Assembly (NCBI RefSeq): GCF_000170855.1
Contig: NZ_ABCQ01000004.1
Span: 1-64,000, forward strand
DNA from: Moritella sp. PE36
Lineage (GTDB): Bacteria > Pseudomonadota > Gammaproteobacteria > Enterobacterales > Moritellaceae
Direction: 5' to 3'
Length of the DNA: 64,000 nucleotides
The notes under the pieces are model-generated. The model saw only the letters and a program-made list of their open reading frames with translations, did no database searches and had not been told where the DNA came from. The translations under genes and the position numbers were made by a program. Below, piece after piece: positions 11,226 to 20,785 of this stretch (position 1 is the stretch's first letter; every line of letters begins with the position of its first letter).

Positions 11226-11416
11226 TAAGTGATGTGAAGCGTATTATTTGCTTACCTGAATGTAACAAAGTGAAACAAACAATGGGCTTATCACCGTTTT
11301 TCCAATCATAATTAGGTACTATTTAGTTGTTACTTAGTTATTGTTTAAATAATAACTAAGTGAAAAAGCAGTAAGACGCGATCTCGCCTTCATACTCAGA
11401 CAAATAAGAACAACTT

Positions 11417-14128
11417 ATGTGGATTACATCAAAATTAAATCGCCCAACTCGTCTACACAATTCTATCTCCCGCACGCGGATTTTAGGTCACCTTCAAGAT
11501 GCGGCGTTTAATAAATTAGTCTTATTTCGTTCACCTGCGGGTTATGGCAAAACTACCATGGCAGCGCAATGGCTCAAAGACCACAGCCAGGTAGGTTGGT
11601 TTAATATCGATGAAACCGATAACGATACGTTTCGCTTTGTGAACTATTTTATTCAAGCCATTAACAAAGTCACCGAGCAAGCTTGTATCAATTCGCAAGC
11701 ACTGGCCGAACGTCGCCAATATAGCTCGCTGCCTAATTTATTTAGTGAACTGTTTGCCGAATTGGCGAATTATCAAAGTGAATTTTATCTGGTGTTAGAT
11801 GACTATCACTGTATTAATAATGACGAGATCCATGAAGGGTTACGTTTCTTTCTTAAATACATGCCCGCAAACTGCACCCTAGTCGTTACTAGTCGTACTT
11901 TACCGCCGCTCAATACCGCTAACTTGCGCATTCGCGATCTCCTTATTGAACTCGACAGTGAATTGTTAGCGTTTGATGACCAAGAAATAGCGCAATTTTT
12001 TGAACAGCGCATTGGCTGTAGTATGAGCGATGCCGAGATCCAAAAATTACAACAAAAAATCGAAGGCTGGCCATCGGCATTACAATTAATCGCCTTGCAA
12101 GCAAAACAGAAAAAACACAGTGTCGCTGAATCGACAGAATGGATCTCGCAGATCAAGCAATCTCATCTTTGGGATTATTTGGCCGAAGAAGTTTTTGATT
12201 TATTAGACAAACCATTACAAGTATTTTTAATGCAATGCTCGGTATTTACCATTTTCAATACCAGCTTGATCACCGAATTTTTTGACAATGAAGCGGCAAA
12301 TAACTTATTAGAATCATTAGATAAACACGGGTTGTTCCTGCATTCGCTCGAAGGTGAGCAACACTGGTATCGATTCCACAATCTGTTTTCTGATTTTTTA
12401 AAACACCAACGCCATACCAAGCTTGCGCAGTCGAGTAAGCAATTACATAAAGATGCTGCGCGCGCTTGGTTAAAACATGATAATCCTCAACAAGCCTTAT
12501 TCCATGCCCAGCGTGCCAAAGACAATACGTTAACCGCCGATATCTTATTAGCACACGGCTGGCACATGTTTAATCAGGGTGAACTAGCAAACTTAGAAAC
12601 CACGATTAGTCTGTTGCAACCTGATACCTTATACCAAAGCCCGCGCCTACCGTTATTACGCGCTTGGTTAGCTCAAAGTCAACACAGTTATGATCAAGTC
12701 GGTGATTTACTGGCGCAGGCATTAATCGAATTAAAACAGCGTAATATAGAGTTAACCTTGGCGCAACAAGGCGAATTCAACGCCCTGCGTGCGCAAGTGG
12801 CAATGAATCAAAACAACCCGGAACTGGCCTTACAACTGGCTGAAAATGCCTTAGAACAGCTGGACCCCGGTAATTATCGCAGTCGAATTGTCGCCACGTC
12901 GGTGATCGGTGAAGTCAACCATGTACTCGGCCATTTAGCTCGTGCTCTGTCGATGATGCAACAAGCAGAACGCATGGCACGTCAATACCATGTTTACCCG
13001 CAAGCACTTTGGGCCCTGTTACAACAAAGTGAGATATTGATTGCCCAAGGTCATATCCAATCGGCGTTCGAATTACTCGACAATGCCGACCAACTGGCGG
13101 ATAAACAGCACTTACAACAGCTGCCGCTCTATGAGTTTTTGCAACGCATTCGCAGTCAGATCTATTGGCGTTGGAATCACCTAGATCTTGCTGAGGAATT
13201 CGCCCATAAAGGCTTAAATGTACTGCCGAAATATTGCCAATCTAAATATTTACAATCGTATGCCATCTTAGCGCGGGTACATATTGCCCGTGGCGAACTG
13301 GATAAAGCCGGTCGTTATATAGATCTGTGTGGCGAGCTTATCGACCAATCAGATTACCATGCCGACTGGGTAGCCAATGCTAACTTTTCGCAATTGTTAT
13401 ACTGGCAAGCAAAAGGCAACAATACAGCGATTGAACACTGGTTAGCACAAAGCAAACCAGTAGCAGATAATGCCTGTAATCACTTTACCCAGAGTCACGG
13501 GCGAAATCTGGCACGGGCTTATATACTGACAGAAAACTATACGCAGGCACTGCAGACCCTAACCCATTTACAACAAGCAGCGACAAGCCATCAACTGGTC
13601 TTCGAACAGCAAAAAAATGCCACGCTCGAAGCCGTACTCTACGGACAATCAGGTGAGCAAGCCCAAGCATTAGACAAGCTAAAAACCGCACTGACATTGG
13701 CCAATACCACCAGCTCAATTTGTGATTTTTTGATTGACGCCAAAGTGATTGCGGAATTGCTTAACAGCTTATTAAAACAAGGTGGTATGGCTGAGTTAGA
13801 ACGTTATCGTGCTGAAAAACTACTGGCTGAAATGTCGATAAAACGTCACAACCGCGCAGTTTATTTTGATAAAGACTTTGTGCATAAACTGTTGAACAAC
13901 CAAGATGTACCAGAGTTAATTCGTACCAGCCCCCTGACCCACCGAGAATGGCAAGTACTTGGCTTGATTTACTCGCGTTACAGCAATGAACAGATCTCGA
14001 TAGAGTTAGATGTGGCTTCTACGACCATCAAAACCCATATTCGTAATCTGTATCAAAAGTTGAATATTGCTAATCGTAGAGAGGCGATTGAAACTGCAGA
14101 GAACTTATTGAAGATGATAGGTTATTAA
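11417..14128 (+). CDS. malT: MalT, ATP- and maltotriose-dependent activator of mal genes
   Basis: The protein has 903 aa, matching E. coli MalT (901 aa). It is a STAND ATPase. Walker A is SPAGYGKTT (about residues 38-46), and Walker B is YLVLDDYH. A TPR-like superhelical sensor covers about residues 350-800. A C-terminal LuxR-type helix-turn-helix (LTHREWQVLGLI ... STTIKTHIRNLYQKL) binds DNA. In the family, ATP and maltotriose drive self-assembly and activation. It diverges from malPQ-glgB and should also control malGFE, malK and lamB in this window. A terminator follows. Confidence 0.95.
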   Translation: MWITSKLNRPTRLHNSISRTRILGHLQDAAFNKLVLFRSPAGYGKTTMAAQWLKDHSQVGWFNIDETDNDTFRFVNYFIQAINKVTEQACINSQALAERRQYSSLPNLFSELFAELANYQSEFYLVLDDYHCINNDEIHEGLRFFLKYMPANCTLVVTSRTLPPLNTANLRIRDLLIELDSELLAFDDQEIAQFFEQRIGCSMSDAEIQKLQQKIEGWPSALQLIALQAKQKKHSVAESTEWISQIKQSHLWDYLAEEVFDLLDKPLQVFLMQCSVFTIFNTSLITEFFDNEAANNLLESLDKHGLFLHSLEGEQHWYRFHNLFSDFLKHQRHTKLAQSSKQLHKDAARAWLKHDNPQQALFHAQRAKDNTLTADILLAHGWHMFNQGELANLETTISLLQPDTLYQSPRLPLLRAWLAQSQHSYDQVGDLLAQALIELKQRNIELTLAQQGEFNALRAQVAMNQNNPELALQLAENALEQLDPGNYRSRIVATSVIGEVNHVLGHLARALSMMQQAERMARQYHVYPQALWALLQQSEILIAQGHIQSAFELLDNADQLADKQHLQQLPLYEFLQRIRSQIYWRWNHLDLAEEFAHKGLNVLPKYCQSKYLQSYAILARVHIARGELDKAGRYIDLCGELIDQSDYHADWVANANFSQLLYWQAKGNNTAIEHWLAQSKPVADNACNHFTQSHGRNLARAYILTENYTQALQTLTHLQQAATSHQLVFEQQKNATLEAVLYGQSGEQAQALDKLKTALTLANTTSSICDFLIDAKVIAELLNSLLKQGGMAELERYRAEKLLAEMSIKRHNRAVYFDKDFVHKLLNNQDVPELIRTSPLTHREWQVLGLIYSRYSNEQISIELDVASTTIKTHIRNLYQKLNIANRREAIETAENLLKMIGY

Positions 14129-14154
14129 TCCGTACTCATAATCTTAATGCACTT

Positions 14155-14198
14155 AAATGCTAGCGGCCGATCTAACATGGTACCGTTAGCATTTTTTC
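14155..14198 (+). terminator. Terminator of malT
   Basis: AAATGCTAGCGG pairs with CCGTTAGCATTT across a 16-nt loop and is followed by a T-run. Confidence 0.7.
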
Positions 14199-14268
14199 TA
14201 TGGTAATCGGACTATTTTTTATATTTTACAGGCTAATGACACCGAGTAACACCGACTATAAACCCACA

Positions 14269-15165
14269 TTAGAAATCAACATTCTGTTTCAAGTAATCAA
14301 TTAATTTCGAGGCTCTGGAACTCAATAGCTGTCGTCTATACCAAACGGCATAAACATCTCTACTTGCACCTTGCCAATTTGGTAAAACCCGAACCAATTG
14401 CTGATTTTTGAGTTCCTCTTTTATCTCAGTTGATGGTAGCAACGTGATGCCTAACCCACTCATTGAAAACTGCTTTGCAACCTGTAGATCATTAACCAAT
14501 ATTTTGCTTTTTCTAGGTTTGAAGACTACTCGGTTGTTCGTATTAGCACATTCAAATAACTCCCATGAAGCTGTCAAAGGGTCTGTAATAATTATGTCTG
14601 CGTCGTCAAGATCTTGGGGCTGCGCTAGCATGCCTTGGGACTCTATATACAGAGGGCTCGCAACAAGCATGGTTTCTATTCAGCCTAACTTAAGCGAGGT
14701 AAGATCTGAGTCTTTTTGTTTACCAACTCTAATAGCAAAATCAGCATTGGAAGAATAGAATTCGGTAAGGGTATTACTTAATTCCAGCTCCAAATCTATT
14801 TCAGGGCTTTGATGCAAATAACAAGACATATATCTTTGCAAGCAACTGGCAACCAAATTGGTTGGAGCAAGTACTTTGATGTGGCCTTTGTCTCCTGATA
14901 TATCGTTTTGAATTTCATTGATAATCGAATCAACCGAGTTTACATGGAAGTATGCGTTGTCAAAAAGCTTATGCCCTTCTCTCGTCATTTCAAAATTGTG
15001 ACTACTTCTATTCAATAGCTTACAGCCAAACTCAACTTCTAATGCTTTTATACGTCTACTCACGGTAGATGCCGGGATTTTCAAACTTTCACTGGCTGAC
15101 TTTAGGCTACCAGCTTCCACAACCGCTATAAATAACGAAATATCATCAAACATACTCAATTCCAT
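14269..15165 (-). pseudogene. LysR-family regulator interrupted by an in-frame TGA
   Basis: The N-terminal part (15165-14680) has a LysR winged HTH (DDISLFIAVVEAGSLKSAS ... STVSRRIKALE). After a TGA at 14680-14682 the same frame continues as IETMLVASPLYI and on through the C-terminal effector domain to 14269. No frameshift is needed: the two halves together make a normal ~298-codon LysR. The lost codon may have been CGA (Arg), but that is a guess. It diverges from the DUF2798 gene at 15263, its probable former target. A sequencing error or stop readthrough would be the alternatives to a genuine nonsense mutation. Confidence 0.8.
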
Positions 15166-15262
15166 ATATGGGTTTCATGAACCCAAATTAAGGTCTAGAT
15201 ATCATTATCGCTACAAAATATAGTACTTGTCATCAATCATTAACATCTTCGAGGTATTTAGT

Positions 15263-15472
15263 ATGAAGCAACGTATTTTGTTTACTGTAATAATGTCATT
15301 TTTCCTTTCCTCATTAATGACATTGTGGGTAACGTATATCAATCTAGGAAAGACACCTGACTTTTTAAACATGTGGGGAAATGCATTCCTGTTAGCATGG
15401 CCTGCAGCTGGCGTTATTTCGTTTATTATTTCCCCCCTAGCACAACGCATTACACATAAAGTTTTAGGGTAG
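15263..15472 (+). CDS. DUF2798 family two-helix membrane protein
   Basis: The 69-aa protein has two transmembrane helices (about residues 5-25 and 40-60) linked by NLGKTPDFLNMWGNAFLLAWP, a DUF2798-like pattern. The start at ATG 15263 is chosen because GAGG lies 9-12 bp upstream; an upstream in-frame extension has no RBS. It is divergent from the broken LysR gene, the common arrangement for a LysR target. Function is unknown. Confidence 0.65.
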   Translation: MKQRILFTVIMSFFLSSLMTLWVTYINLGKTPDFLNMWGNAFLLAWPAAGVISFIISPLAQRITHKVLG

Positions 15473-15529
15473 CTCTGCACACGAACCCTAAGCTCTTCGG
15501 CACCATCATCTTAGTAAGATGATGGAAGG

Positions 15530-16480
15530 CTATTCATTAACAGACAAACCTTTGCAACGACGAATAATGATTTCACGTAACCAATTGTGACCAAGATCCT
15601 TATCTTTATTTTGATGCCAAAATAGAGTGTAAGCCATAAGAGGGAGTGGTGTTGGTAACGGTAAAATAATTAGGTCAAGCTGTGCCGCTATATCACGAGC
15701 AAAGTGGCTCGGAGCGGTCAAAACAAAATCGGTATGAGTACATAAGTTTGCCGCGTTATTGAAATCAGGAACATAAATCGCGATATCTCTGGTTAAGCCT
15801 TTTTCCGCTAATTTGTAATCCAACAACCAGCGGTCATTTTTCAGACTTCGAACTTGTATATGCCGTTGACGTAAATAGTTATCCTGATCCCAAGTTTGCT
15901 TGAGTAATGGATGATTTTTGCGAACCAGGCAACTTTGAGAGTCTTGGCACAGTTCATAACAATGAATACCTTTTGGCGGCATTAAGGTAAGTATCGCATC
16001 TTGTGGATTGAGATCTTTACCTGTGATACCAAAATCAAGCTCACCATTTCGTAAGCGTTCGAATGTCTCACTATCCCAACTTTGGTTATCAAGGATAATA
16101 TTGGGAGCTTCCGCAAAAATATCACCAAGAAATTGCGGTAAGAACAGTGCATAGACATTTTCAACCACTGCCATTTTGAAGCGTCGCTGACTCGTTGTTG
16201 GAACAAATTTCTTCGGCGCCGTTAGTTGCTCAATATTAAATAGCAGAGCTTCAAGTTGTGGTGCTAAATCCAGGGCGTATTGAGTCGGCTGAATACCATA
16301 TGCGGAACGAATAAACAACGGATCATCAAATTGTTCGCGTAATCTATTGAGGCTTTTGCTGACTGCAGATTGGCTTAGATGCAAGCGATCGGCAGCATGA
16401 GTTACACTGCATTCGTCTAATAAAATATACAAACACACTAACAAATTAAGATCGAGTCGTGCCAACTTATCAAAAGACAT
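15530..16480 (-). CDS. LysR-family transcriptional regulator
   Basis: The 316-aa protein has an N-terminal winged HTH (CSVTHAADRLHLSQSAVSKS) and a LysR substrate-binding domain. The N-terminus LARLDLNLLVCLYILLDECS resembles the NodD/LeuO-like branch. It diverges from the Bcr/CflA-type efflux gene with a 117-bp gap, so it probably controls that pump and itself. The inducer is unknown. Confidence 0.85.
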   Translation of the reverse strand: MSFDKLARLDLNLLVCLYILLDECSVTHAADRLHLSQSAVSKSLNRLREQFDDPLFIRSAYGIQPTQYALDLAPQLEALLFNIEQLTAPKKFVPTTSQRRFKMAVVENVYALFLPQFLGDIFAEAPNIILDNQSWDSETFERLRNGELDFGITGKDLNPQDAILTLMPPKGIHCYELCQDSQSCLVRKNHPLLKQTWDQDNYLRQRHIQVRSLKNDRWLLDYKLAEKGLTRDIAIYVPDFNNAANLCTHTDFVLTAPSHFARDIAAQLDLIILPLPTPLPLMAYTLFWHQNKDKDLGHNWLREIIIRRCKGLSVNE

Positions 16481-16597
16481 AAAACCTCATAAAATAAAGA
16501 TATTCCATAGTGAAATAACTATGCTGAATATAAACCATTTCTATTCATATCTTCAAGGATTTAGATTATCAGCATTATAATCTTTTAGGAAAATGAT

Positions 16598-17794
16598 GTG
16601 AGATTTTCAATTTCTACTAATACTCGACTTGTTGCCCTCGTGGTTACTCTCGTTCTGTTTAATCCTTTGGCCATTGACATTTATCTACCAGCACTACCTG
16701 TAATGGCTGAAGCATTTTCTGTCGACGTTACTCGGCTACAAGATACCGTGACCTGGTTTATGTTTAGCCTGGGAGTTGGACAATTATTGGCTGGCCCATT
16801 GGCTGATCGCTTTGGACGCCGTCCTATCGCATTAGGAGGCATACTCATCTACGCTTTGAGTTCAGCTTTGGCGTATACTGCCGATACTCTAAACTTGCTA
16901 TTGATGGCTCGTTTGTTACAAGGGTTTGGAGCTTGTGCAACATCGGTAGCAGCATTTGCAGCAGTGCGTGACAGCTTTGGCCCAGAAAAGAGCGGTCGTA
17001 TGATCAGCTACCTTAATGGTGCGATTTGCTGTGTTCCAGTATTAGCACCACTCCTCGGCACTTGGTTGACACATCACTTTGGCTGGCGTTCTAACTTTAG
17101 CTTTATGTTAGGCTTTTCTGTCATTGCAGGTATCTTTGTCGTATTACACTTCAAAGAAACTCGCCCAGATAATACCGATGTAGAAGAAACCTTATTCAGT
17201 TTTTCACGTTATTTCTCAATACTGCGTGAACCGATTTTTTTATTTCACGCAACGTTATGCATGCTAGCTATGGCTGTAATTCTGGCTTATGTTACATCAG
17301 CACCGGTGTGGTTAATGACGACGTTAGGACTAAATATGAACCAATTTATAGTATGGTTTGGTATTAACGCCGTTCTGAATATTTTGTCATGTTTAATAGC
17401 ACCTAAATTTATGGACCGACTAGGTACTCGCCGTACCCTATATGCGGGATTAATTATCTTGGTTATTTCCGGGGCTATGATGCTTAACTTGAGTGGCATC
17501 CAACAAGCATGGGCTTTTATGATACCAACGTTTATGACCTCGTTAGGCTTTGCATTTATTTTTGGGGCCTCTGCAGGTAAGGCTCTAGCACCGTTTGGTG
17601 ACCGCGCAGGAACAGCTGCCGCATTGCTTGGTTTGTTTCAAATGAGTGGCGCTGGGGCAATGGTGAGCTTGACGCAACGTCTTGAGTTAACCACCCCGTT
17701 GTTATTAACATTACATATGTGGTTATTTATCCCAGGGTTAATTCTATTTTTATCAAAGCTAGGTAATAAATGGCATACACCTCAAGAAAATTGA
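16598..17794 (+). CDS. MFS multidrug efflux transporter, Bcr/CflA type
   Basis: The 398-aa protein has 12 predicted membrane helices. The DHA1 signatures are visible: FNPLAIDIYLPALPVMAE in helix 1, the loop 2-3 motif GPLADRFGRRPI, and the helix 5 motif C region with LNGAICCVPVLAPLLGTWL. These place it in the Bcr/CflA family of proton-driven drug exporters. The start is GTG at 16598 with AGGA upstream; a nearby ATG (16596) is followed immediately by a stop. Regulation is probably by the divergent LysR. Substrates are not predictable. Confidence 0.87.
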   Translation: MRFSISTNTRLVALVVTLVLFNPLAIDIYLPALPVMAEAFSVDVTRLQDTVTWFMFSLGVGQLLAGPLADRFGRRPIALGGILIYALSSALAYTADTLNLLLMARLLQGFGACATSVAAFAAVRDSFGPEKSGRMISYLNGAICCVPVLAPLLGTWLTHHFGWRSNFSFMLGFSVIAGIFVVLHFKETRPDNTDVEETLFSFSRYFSILREPIFLFHATLCMLAMAVILAYVTSAPVWLMTTLGLNMNQFIVWFGINAVLNILSCLIAPKFMDRLGTRRTLYAGLIILVISGAMMLNLSGIQQAWAFMIPTFMTSLGFAFIFGASAGKALAPFGDRAGTAAALLGLFQMSGAGAMVSLTQRLELTTPLLLTLHMWLFIPGLILFLSKLGNKWHTPQEN

Positions 17795-17829
17795 GCAAAA
17801 CTACAACCACATTTTGTAGAAGGTAATTG

Positions 17830-17960
17830 TAGTGGCTAAGTAATACTGGCCACCGCTTTTGATTCATTCTTATAAATTATTAGATGTGAGAAACTTTCTA
17901 CGTTACTCGCATAAGCAAATGGATGGCAAATCGATATGAGTATATTGTGAGTGGTTGCGG
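17830..17960 (+). repeat. Dispersed repeat R1 (left part)
   Basis: The copy begins with GTGGCTAAGTAATACTGGCC, followed by the conserved CATTCTTATAAATTAT, a GGATGGCAAATCGATATGA segment and ATATTGTGAGT. The right half seen in other copies is missing. The 337-bp gap between the efflux gene and the TipAS gene otherwise holds only a terminator hairpin. Confidence 0.7.
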
Positions 17961-18086
17961 CTATAAATTGGTTTGTCGCCGTTTGTTACATATATGCAAC
18001 CTCGTAGCTTGTGGCCAGGTTTATACAACTACAAGTGTTAATCCTGTTTTGATACTCGACGGGCAGGCTAGAGCTATTTAGATATC

Positions 18087-18116
18087 TTAAGTCGCGGGAA
18101 GTTACCCGCGACTTAA
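18087..18116. terminator. Strong hairpin downstream of the TipAS-domain gene
   Basis: TTAAGTCGCGGG and CCCGCGACTTAA form a perfect 12-bp stem around a 6-nt loop, placed just after the TipAS gene stop on the minus strand. Confidence 0.75.
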
Positions 18117-18130
18117 CTATCTATGTGATA

Positions 18131-18514
18131 TTATAACTTTTTAATCGCAAATTCCGATATCGAATCAGCAAGGAAATTGACCATTTGGGGATGGTATGTA
18201 TTGTGAAATACTTTCATATCCTGATTTTCTTGGTAAAAAATCCCCATACCAATATAGGCCTCTTTTGAAGGCGTGTAAAAGCGACAAGCAATTTGATAAT
18301 GTTTTTCTATTATCCCTTGAACCTTATTACTATTACACTTCGCTATATCAATATATGTTGCTAGCTCTTTATATAGTGTATCCCAATCTTTATGGACTTT
18401 ATCACGCTCAACATGCTCCCAGTTATTACTATTAGAAAGACTTTGAGCTTGTTCTTCACTAAGAGCTACACGACATTTATTTAAATATTCTTTACTTAAT
18501 TTACTCATATTCAT
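18131..18514 (-). CDS. Stand-alone TipAS-domain (antibiotic-recognition-like) protein
   Basis: About 127 aa. The helical pattern matches the TipAS ligand-binding domain of MerR-family TipA regulators: a W..VERDKVHKDWDTLYKEL segment, an RFYTPSKEAYIGMGIFY segment and a terminal NFLADSISEFAIKKL helix. No MerR HTH is attached, so this is the drug-binding module alone, as in small thiopeptide- or albicidin-binding proteins. The ATG at 18514 has AGGGG 8 bp upstream; a longer in-frame extension to 18592 lacks an RBS. Upstream are a short leader-like ORF and a hairpin. Function as a drug-sequestering protein is inferred. Confidence 0.65.
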   Translation of the reverse strand: MNMSKLSKEYLNKCRVALSEEQAQSLSNSNNWEHVERDKVHKDWDTLYKELATYIDIAKCNSNKVQGIIEKHYQIACRFYTPSKEAYIGMGIFYQENQDMKVFHNTYHPQMVNFLADSISEFAIKKL

Positions 18515-18630
18515 AATTAGTACCCCTGACGCAACAAATGTAGATACGCCTGAACAAAAATTCATTAGGGGGTAACTATTAACCCTAAACACTACAAATG
18601 AATAAAAGTAGCTTTAGAAGTTAATATTAG

Positions 18631-18651
18631 ACCCCGGTTATAATACCGGGC
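18631..18651 (-). promoter_or_regulatory. Hairpin between short leader ORF and TipAS gene
   Basis: On the minus strand CCCGGT-ATTATA-ACCGGG forms a 6-bp G+C-rich stem ~15 bp after the short ORF stop. With that ORF it resembles an attenuation arrangement. No long T-run follows, so termination there is uncertain. Confidence 0.4.
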
Positions 18652-18666
18652 AGGGAAGAAAGTAAA

Positions 18667-18714
18667 TTAAAGAACTAACTTTCTGCGAGCCCAGTTAGTG
18701 TTAGATACAATCAT
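18667..18714 (-). CDS. 15-codon leader-like ORF upstream of the TipAS gene
   Basis: The minus-strand ORF reads MIVSNTNWARRKLVL and a stop. It has an exceptionally good Shine-Dalgarno (GGAGGG, 7 bp before ATG). It is followed by a G+C-rich hairpin and then, ~150 bp later, the TipAS-domain gene. The short length, strong RBS and position fit a regulatory leader peptide whose translation is sensed by stalling ribosomes. The interpretation is inferred; the sequence elements are directly visible. The ~440 bp upstream (18728-19156) hold nothing I can name. Confidence 0.45.
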   Translation of the reverse strand: MIVSNTNWARRKLVL

Positions 18715-19156
18715 CAAAAATCCCTCCTATAATAGATAAATTAGATTTAATACAAAGTGTTAACTAAGTATTAACTGGATGTAGCCGCAGTATATTGCAA
18801 GCCTTACAAATTAACAACCAATGTCAATTTCATAAATATATCGAAACCACTTTTAAAGGTCCTTTTTCTTTAGTGACATTTTAAACTTGCCTTAACAGTC
18901 ATTTCACTACTCAGGTAAAAAGTCCTCTCTAACGCTTATTTTATCCCTTTAAAACCAATTTTAACCCATAATTCTGGATGGTTCATTTTGCGCTGTCTTA
19001 GTGAATATCCCTTTCGCGTCGATTCTAATTGAAATGCTTGTTTCTAATGTTTTTGTAATATGGGATACAAGTCACTATAGGAGGGAGATAGCCTTTGCAT
19101 AATATCTAATCTAACCAAGGCTGGATCATAATTGAACTCACAATAGGGTTCGCGTG

Positions 19157-19330
19157 TGCTGTTGTGATATGACAAATTCCTCACATGAGAAAGTGTAGGG
19201 TAAATCGACATAAATGTATTGAGAATGAGTAACTGCTCTAACACACTTAGGGGCAAGTTCGGCTTAGGGCTTAAGCTTTAAAGAATAGTGTTGCATTACT
19301 TAAAATGTATCTTAAGCTGTACACCGTTAC
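19157..19330 (+). repeat. Dispersed repeat R2 (inner/right part)
   Basis: It contains GATATGACAAATT, ATTGAGAATGAGTAA, CTCTAACACACTTAGGGGCA and AGTTCGGCTTAGGG, followed by a TAAGCTTTAAAGAATAGTG tail shared with R3 (about 20720-20760). The GTGGCTAAGTAAT end is not present. Confidence 0.65.
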
Positions 19331-19371
19331 CAATACAGTAACCTTCCTATTTATTTTAATGGATTCATTTC

Positions 19372-20073
19372 ATGTCTAGAAGCCAACGACTCTTTGACTT
19401 ACTCCAACTGTTACGCTGTCATAAATACCCTGTCTCAGCAGCACACTTAGCTCAAGAACTGAGTGTAAGTGTTCGTACTATCTACCGTGATATAGCGACA
19501 TTACAAGCACAAGGTGCGGAGATTCAAGGCGAAGCTGGCCTTGGTTACGTATTGAAACCGACGTTTACGCTACCTCCATTAATGTTTTCAGCAGAAGAGT
19601 TAGAAGCTCTCCTGTTAGGAGCTGATTGGGTTGGAAAACAGGCTAATGGTGAGTTGAATAAAGCCGCAAAAAACGCTATTGCTAAAATTTCATCAGTATT
19701 ACCAGAAAATCACATTGTGAAGCGAAGCGCGGATATCATGCGTGTAGCTTCTATCATTGAAGTACCAGAATTAACGACAGAACTATCATATATTAGAGAT
19801 GCCATCAAACATCAGTATAAAGCTGAGATTGACTATCAAGATTCTCAAGGAAATCCTAGCTCACGGATAATATGGCCTATTCTTATAGGTTTATTCCAGT
19901 ACCATTATGTTCTAGTGGCTTGGTGTGAGACAAGAGATACATTTCGTAATTTTAGGCTAGATAGAATAGAACTGTGGCAGTCCCTTGAGCAAAAGTACCG
20001 ACCTAATCGTCGTAATTTACTGAAAAAATGGCAGGAAATAGAAGGCATTAGTGAGAAAGAAATTCGCTACTGA
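19372..20073 (+). CDS. YafY-type HTH/WYL-domain transcriptional regulator
   Basis: The 233-aa protein has an N-terminal DeoR-like HTH (HLAQELSVSVRTIYRDIATLQ). The C-terminal half carries a WYL-like ligand-sensing domain (AEIDYQDSQGNPSSRIIWPIL and VAWCETRDTFRNFRLDRI). The overall layout matches YafY-family regulators. The next gene (VOC protein) follows 64 bp downstream on the same strand, the usual pairing of a regulator with its detoxification target. The pair is bracketed by repeats R2 and R3. Confidence 0.85.
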   Translation: MSRSQRLFDLLQLLRCHKYPVSAAHLAQELSVSVRTIYRDIATLQAQGAEIQGEAGLGYVLKPTFTLPPLMFSAEELEALLLGADWVGKQANGELNKAAKNAIAKISSVLPENHIVKRSADIMRVASIIEVPELTTELSYIRDAIKHQYKAEIDYQDSQGNPSSRIIWPILIGLFQYHYVLVAWCETRDTFRNFRLDRIELWQSLEQKYRPNRRNLLKKWQEIEGISEKEIRY

Positions 20074-20137
20074 CAAAAACTGTCACTCACATTCATTATA
20101 TTACTAACTCAATCAGTTGTACTTTTTAGGAACTTAT

Positions 20138-20506
20138 ATGTTTAAAATCGATTCCTTTGTTCTTTATGTCGAAAATATTGAAATCAGCAAAAATTTTTAC
20201 ACCAATACTTTTGAATGTGACGGTGAAGTTTTATCGCCAACATTTATTTCTTTCTCATTAGGCGATGGGGTTAGCGTTGAGTTAAAACAACTCGCACAAG
20301 TTTCTCCAAAAGCTCATATTACTGGTGGCGGTACAGAACTATCCTTAATGGTAGATAATTCAAAAGTATTACATCACCTTTACGAGCAATGGGAAAACAA
20401 AGGAGTTAAATTCATTCAAACTCCTGTAGAGTTGATTTTTGGTATTACATTTGTTGCGATTGATCCAGATGGACATCGAATTAGGGTCTTTACGCAGAAT
20501 AAATAA
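20138..20506 (+). CDS. VOC-family (glyoxalase/bleomycin-resistance-like) protein
   Basis: The 122-aa protein shows the VOC fold pattern: FVLYVENIEISKNFYTNTF at the N-terminus and VAIDPDGHRIRVFTQ at the C-terminus. This is one VOC repeat pair, typical of homodimeric members. The ATG at 20138 is chosen over an upstream TTG because TTTAGGA lies before it. VOC proteins bind metals and act as isomerases, dioxygenases or drug-binding proteins. The exact substrate is unknown. Confidence 0.8.
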   Translation: MFKIDSFVLYVENIEISKNFYTNTFECDGEVLSPTFISFSLGDGVSVELKQLAQVSPKAHITGGGTELSLMVDNSKVLHHLYEQWENKGVKFIQTPVELIFGITFVAIDPDGHRIRVFTQNK

Positions 20507-20519
20507 AGAACGATATGCA

Positions 20520-20775
20520 GTGGCTAAGTAATATTGGCCACTATTTTCGGTTCATTCTTGTAAATTATGTTATGTGAAAAGCAACTCACAATCATCGCAT
20601 GAACAAATGTATGGCAAACCGATATGAACATATAATTGATGAGTTGAAGCATATACGAAATGGGGCAGTTTCGGCTTAAAGTGATCACCCTAAGCCATTG
20701 ATGGACATAAATGGCTTAGAGCTTATGCTTTAAATAAGACGTTTCGCATTATTGAAAGTATGGTTAAGAAATTGA
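20520..20775 (+). repeat. Dispersed repeat R3
   Basis: It begins GTGGCTAAGTAATATTGGCC, continues CATTCTTGTAAATTAT, ATGGCAAACCGATATGAACA and GGGGCAGTTTCGGCTTA, then the palindromic GGCTTAaagTGATCAcccTAAGCC block. It shares its right tail with R2. It abuts the IS982 remnant. Confidence 0.7.
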
Positions 20776-20785
20776 ACTAAAGCTA

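Noticed and set aside
19044-19256. 70-aa minus-strand ORF overlapping repeat R2
   Set aside because: Its N-terminal half is the translated repeat itself, with a TTG start and no RBS; treated as part of the repeat.
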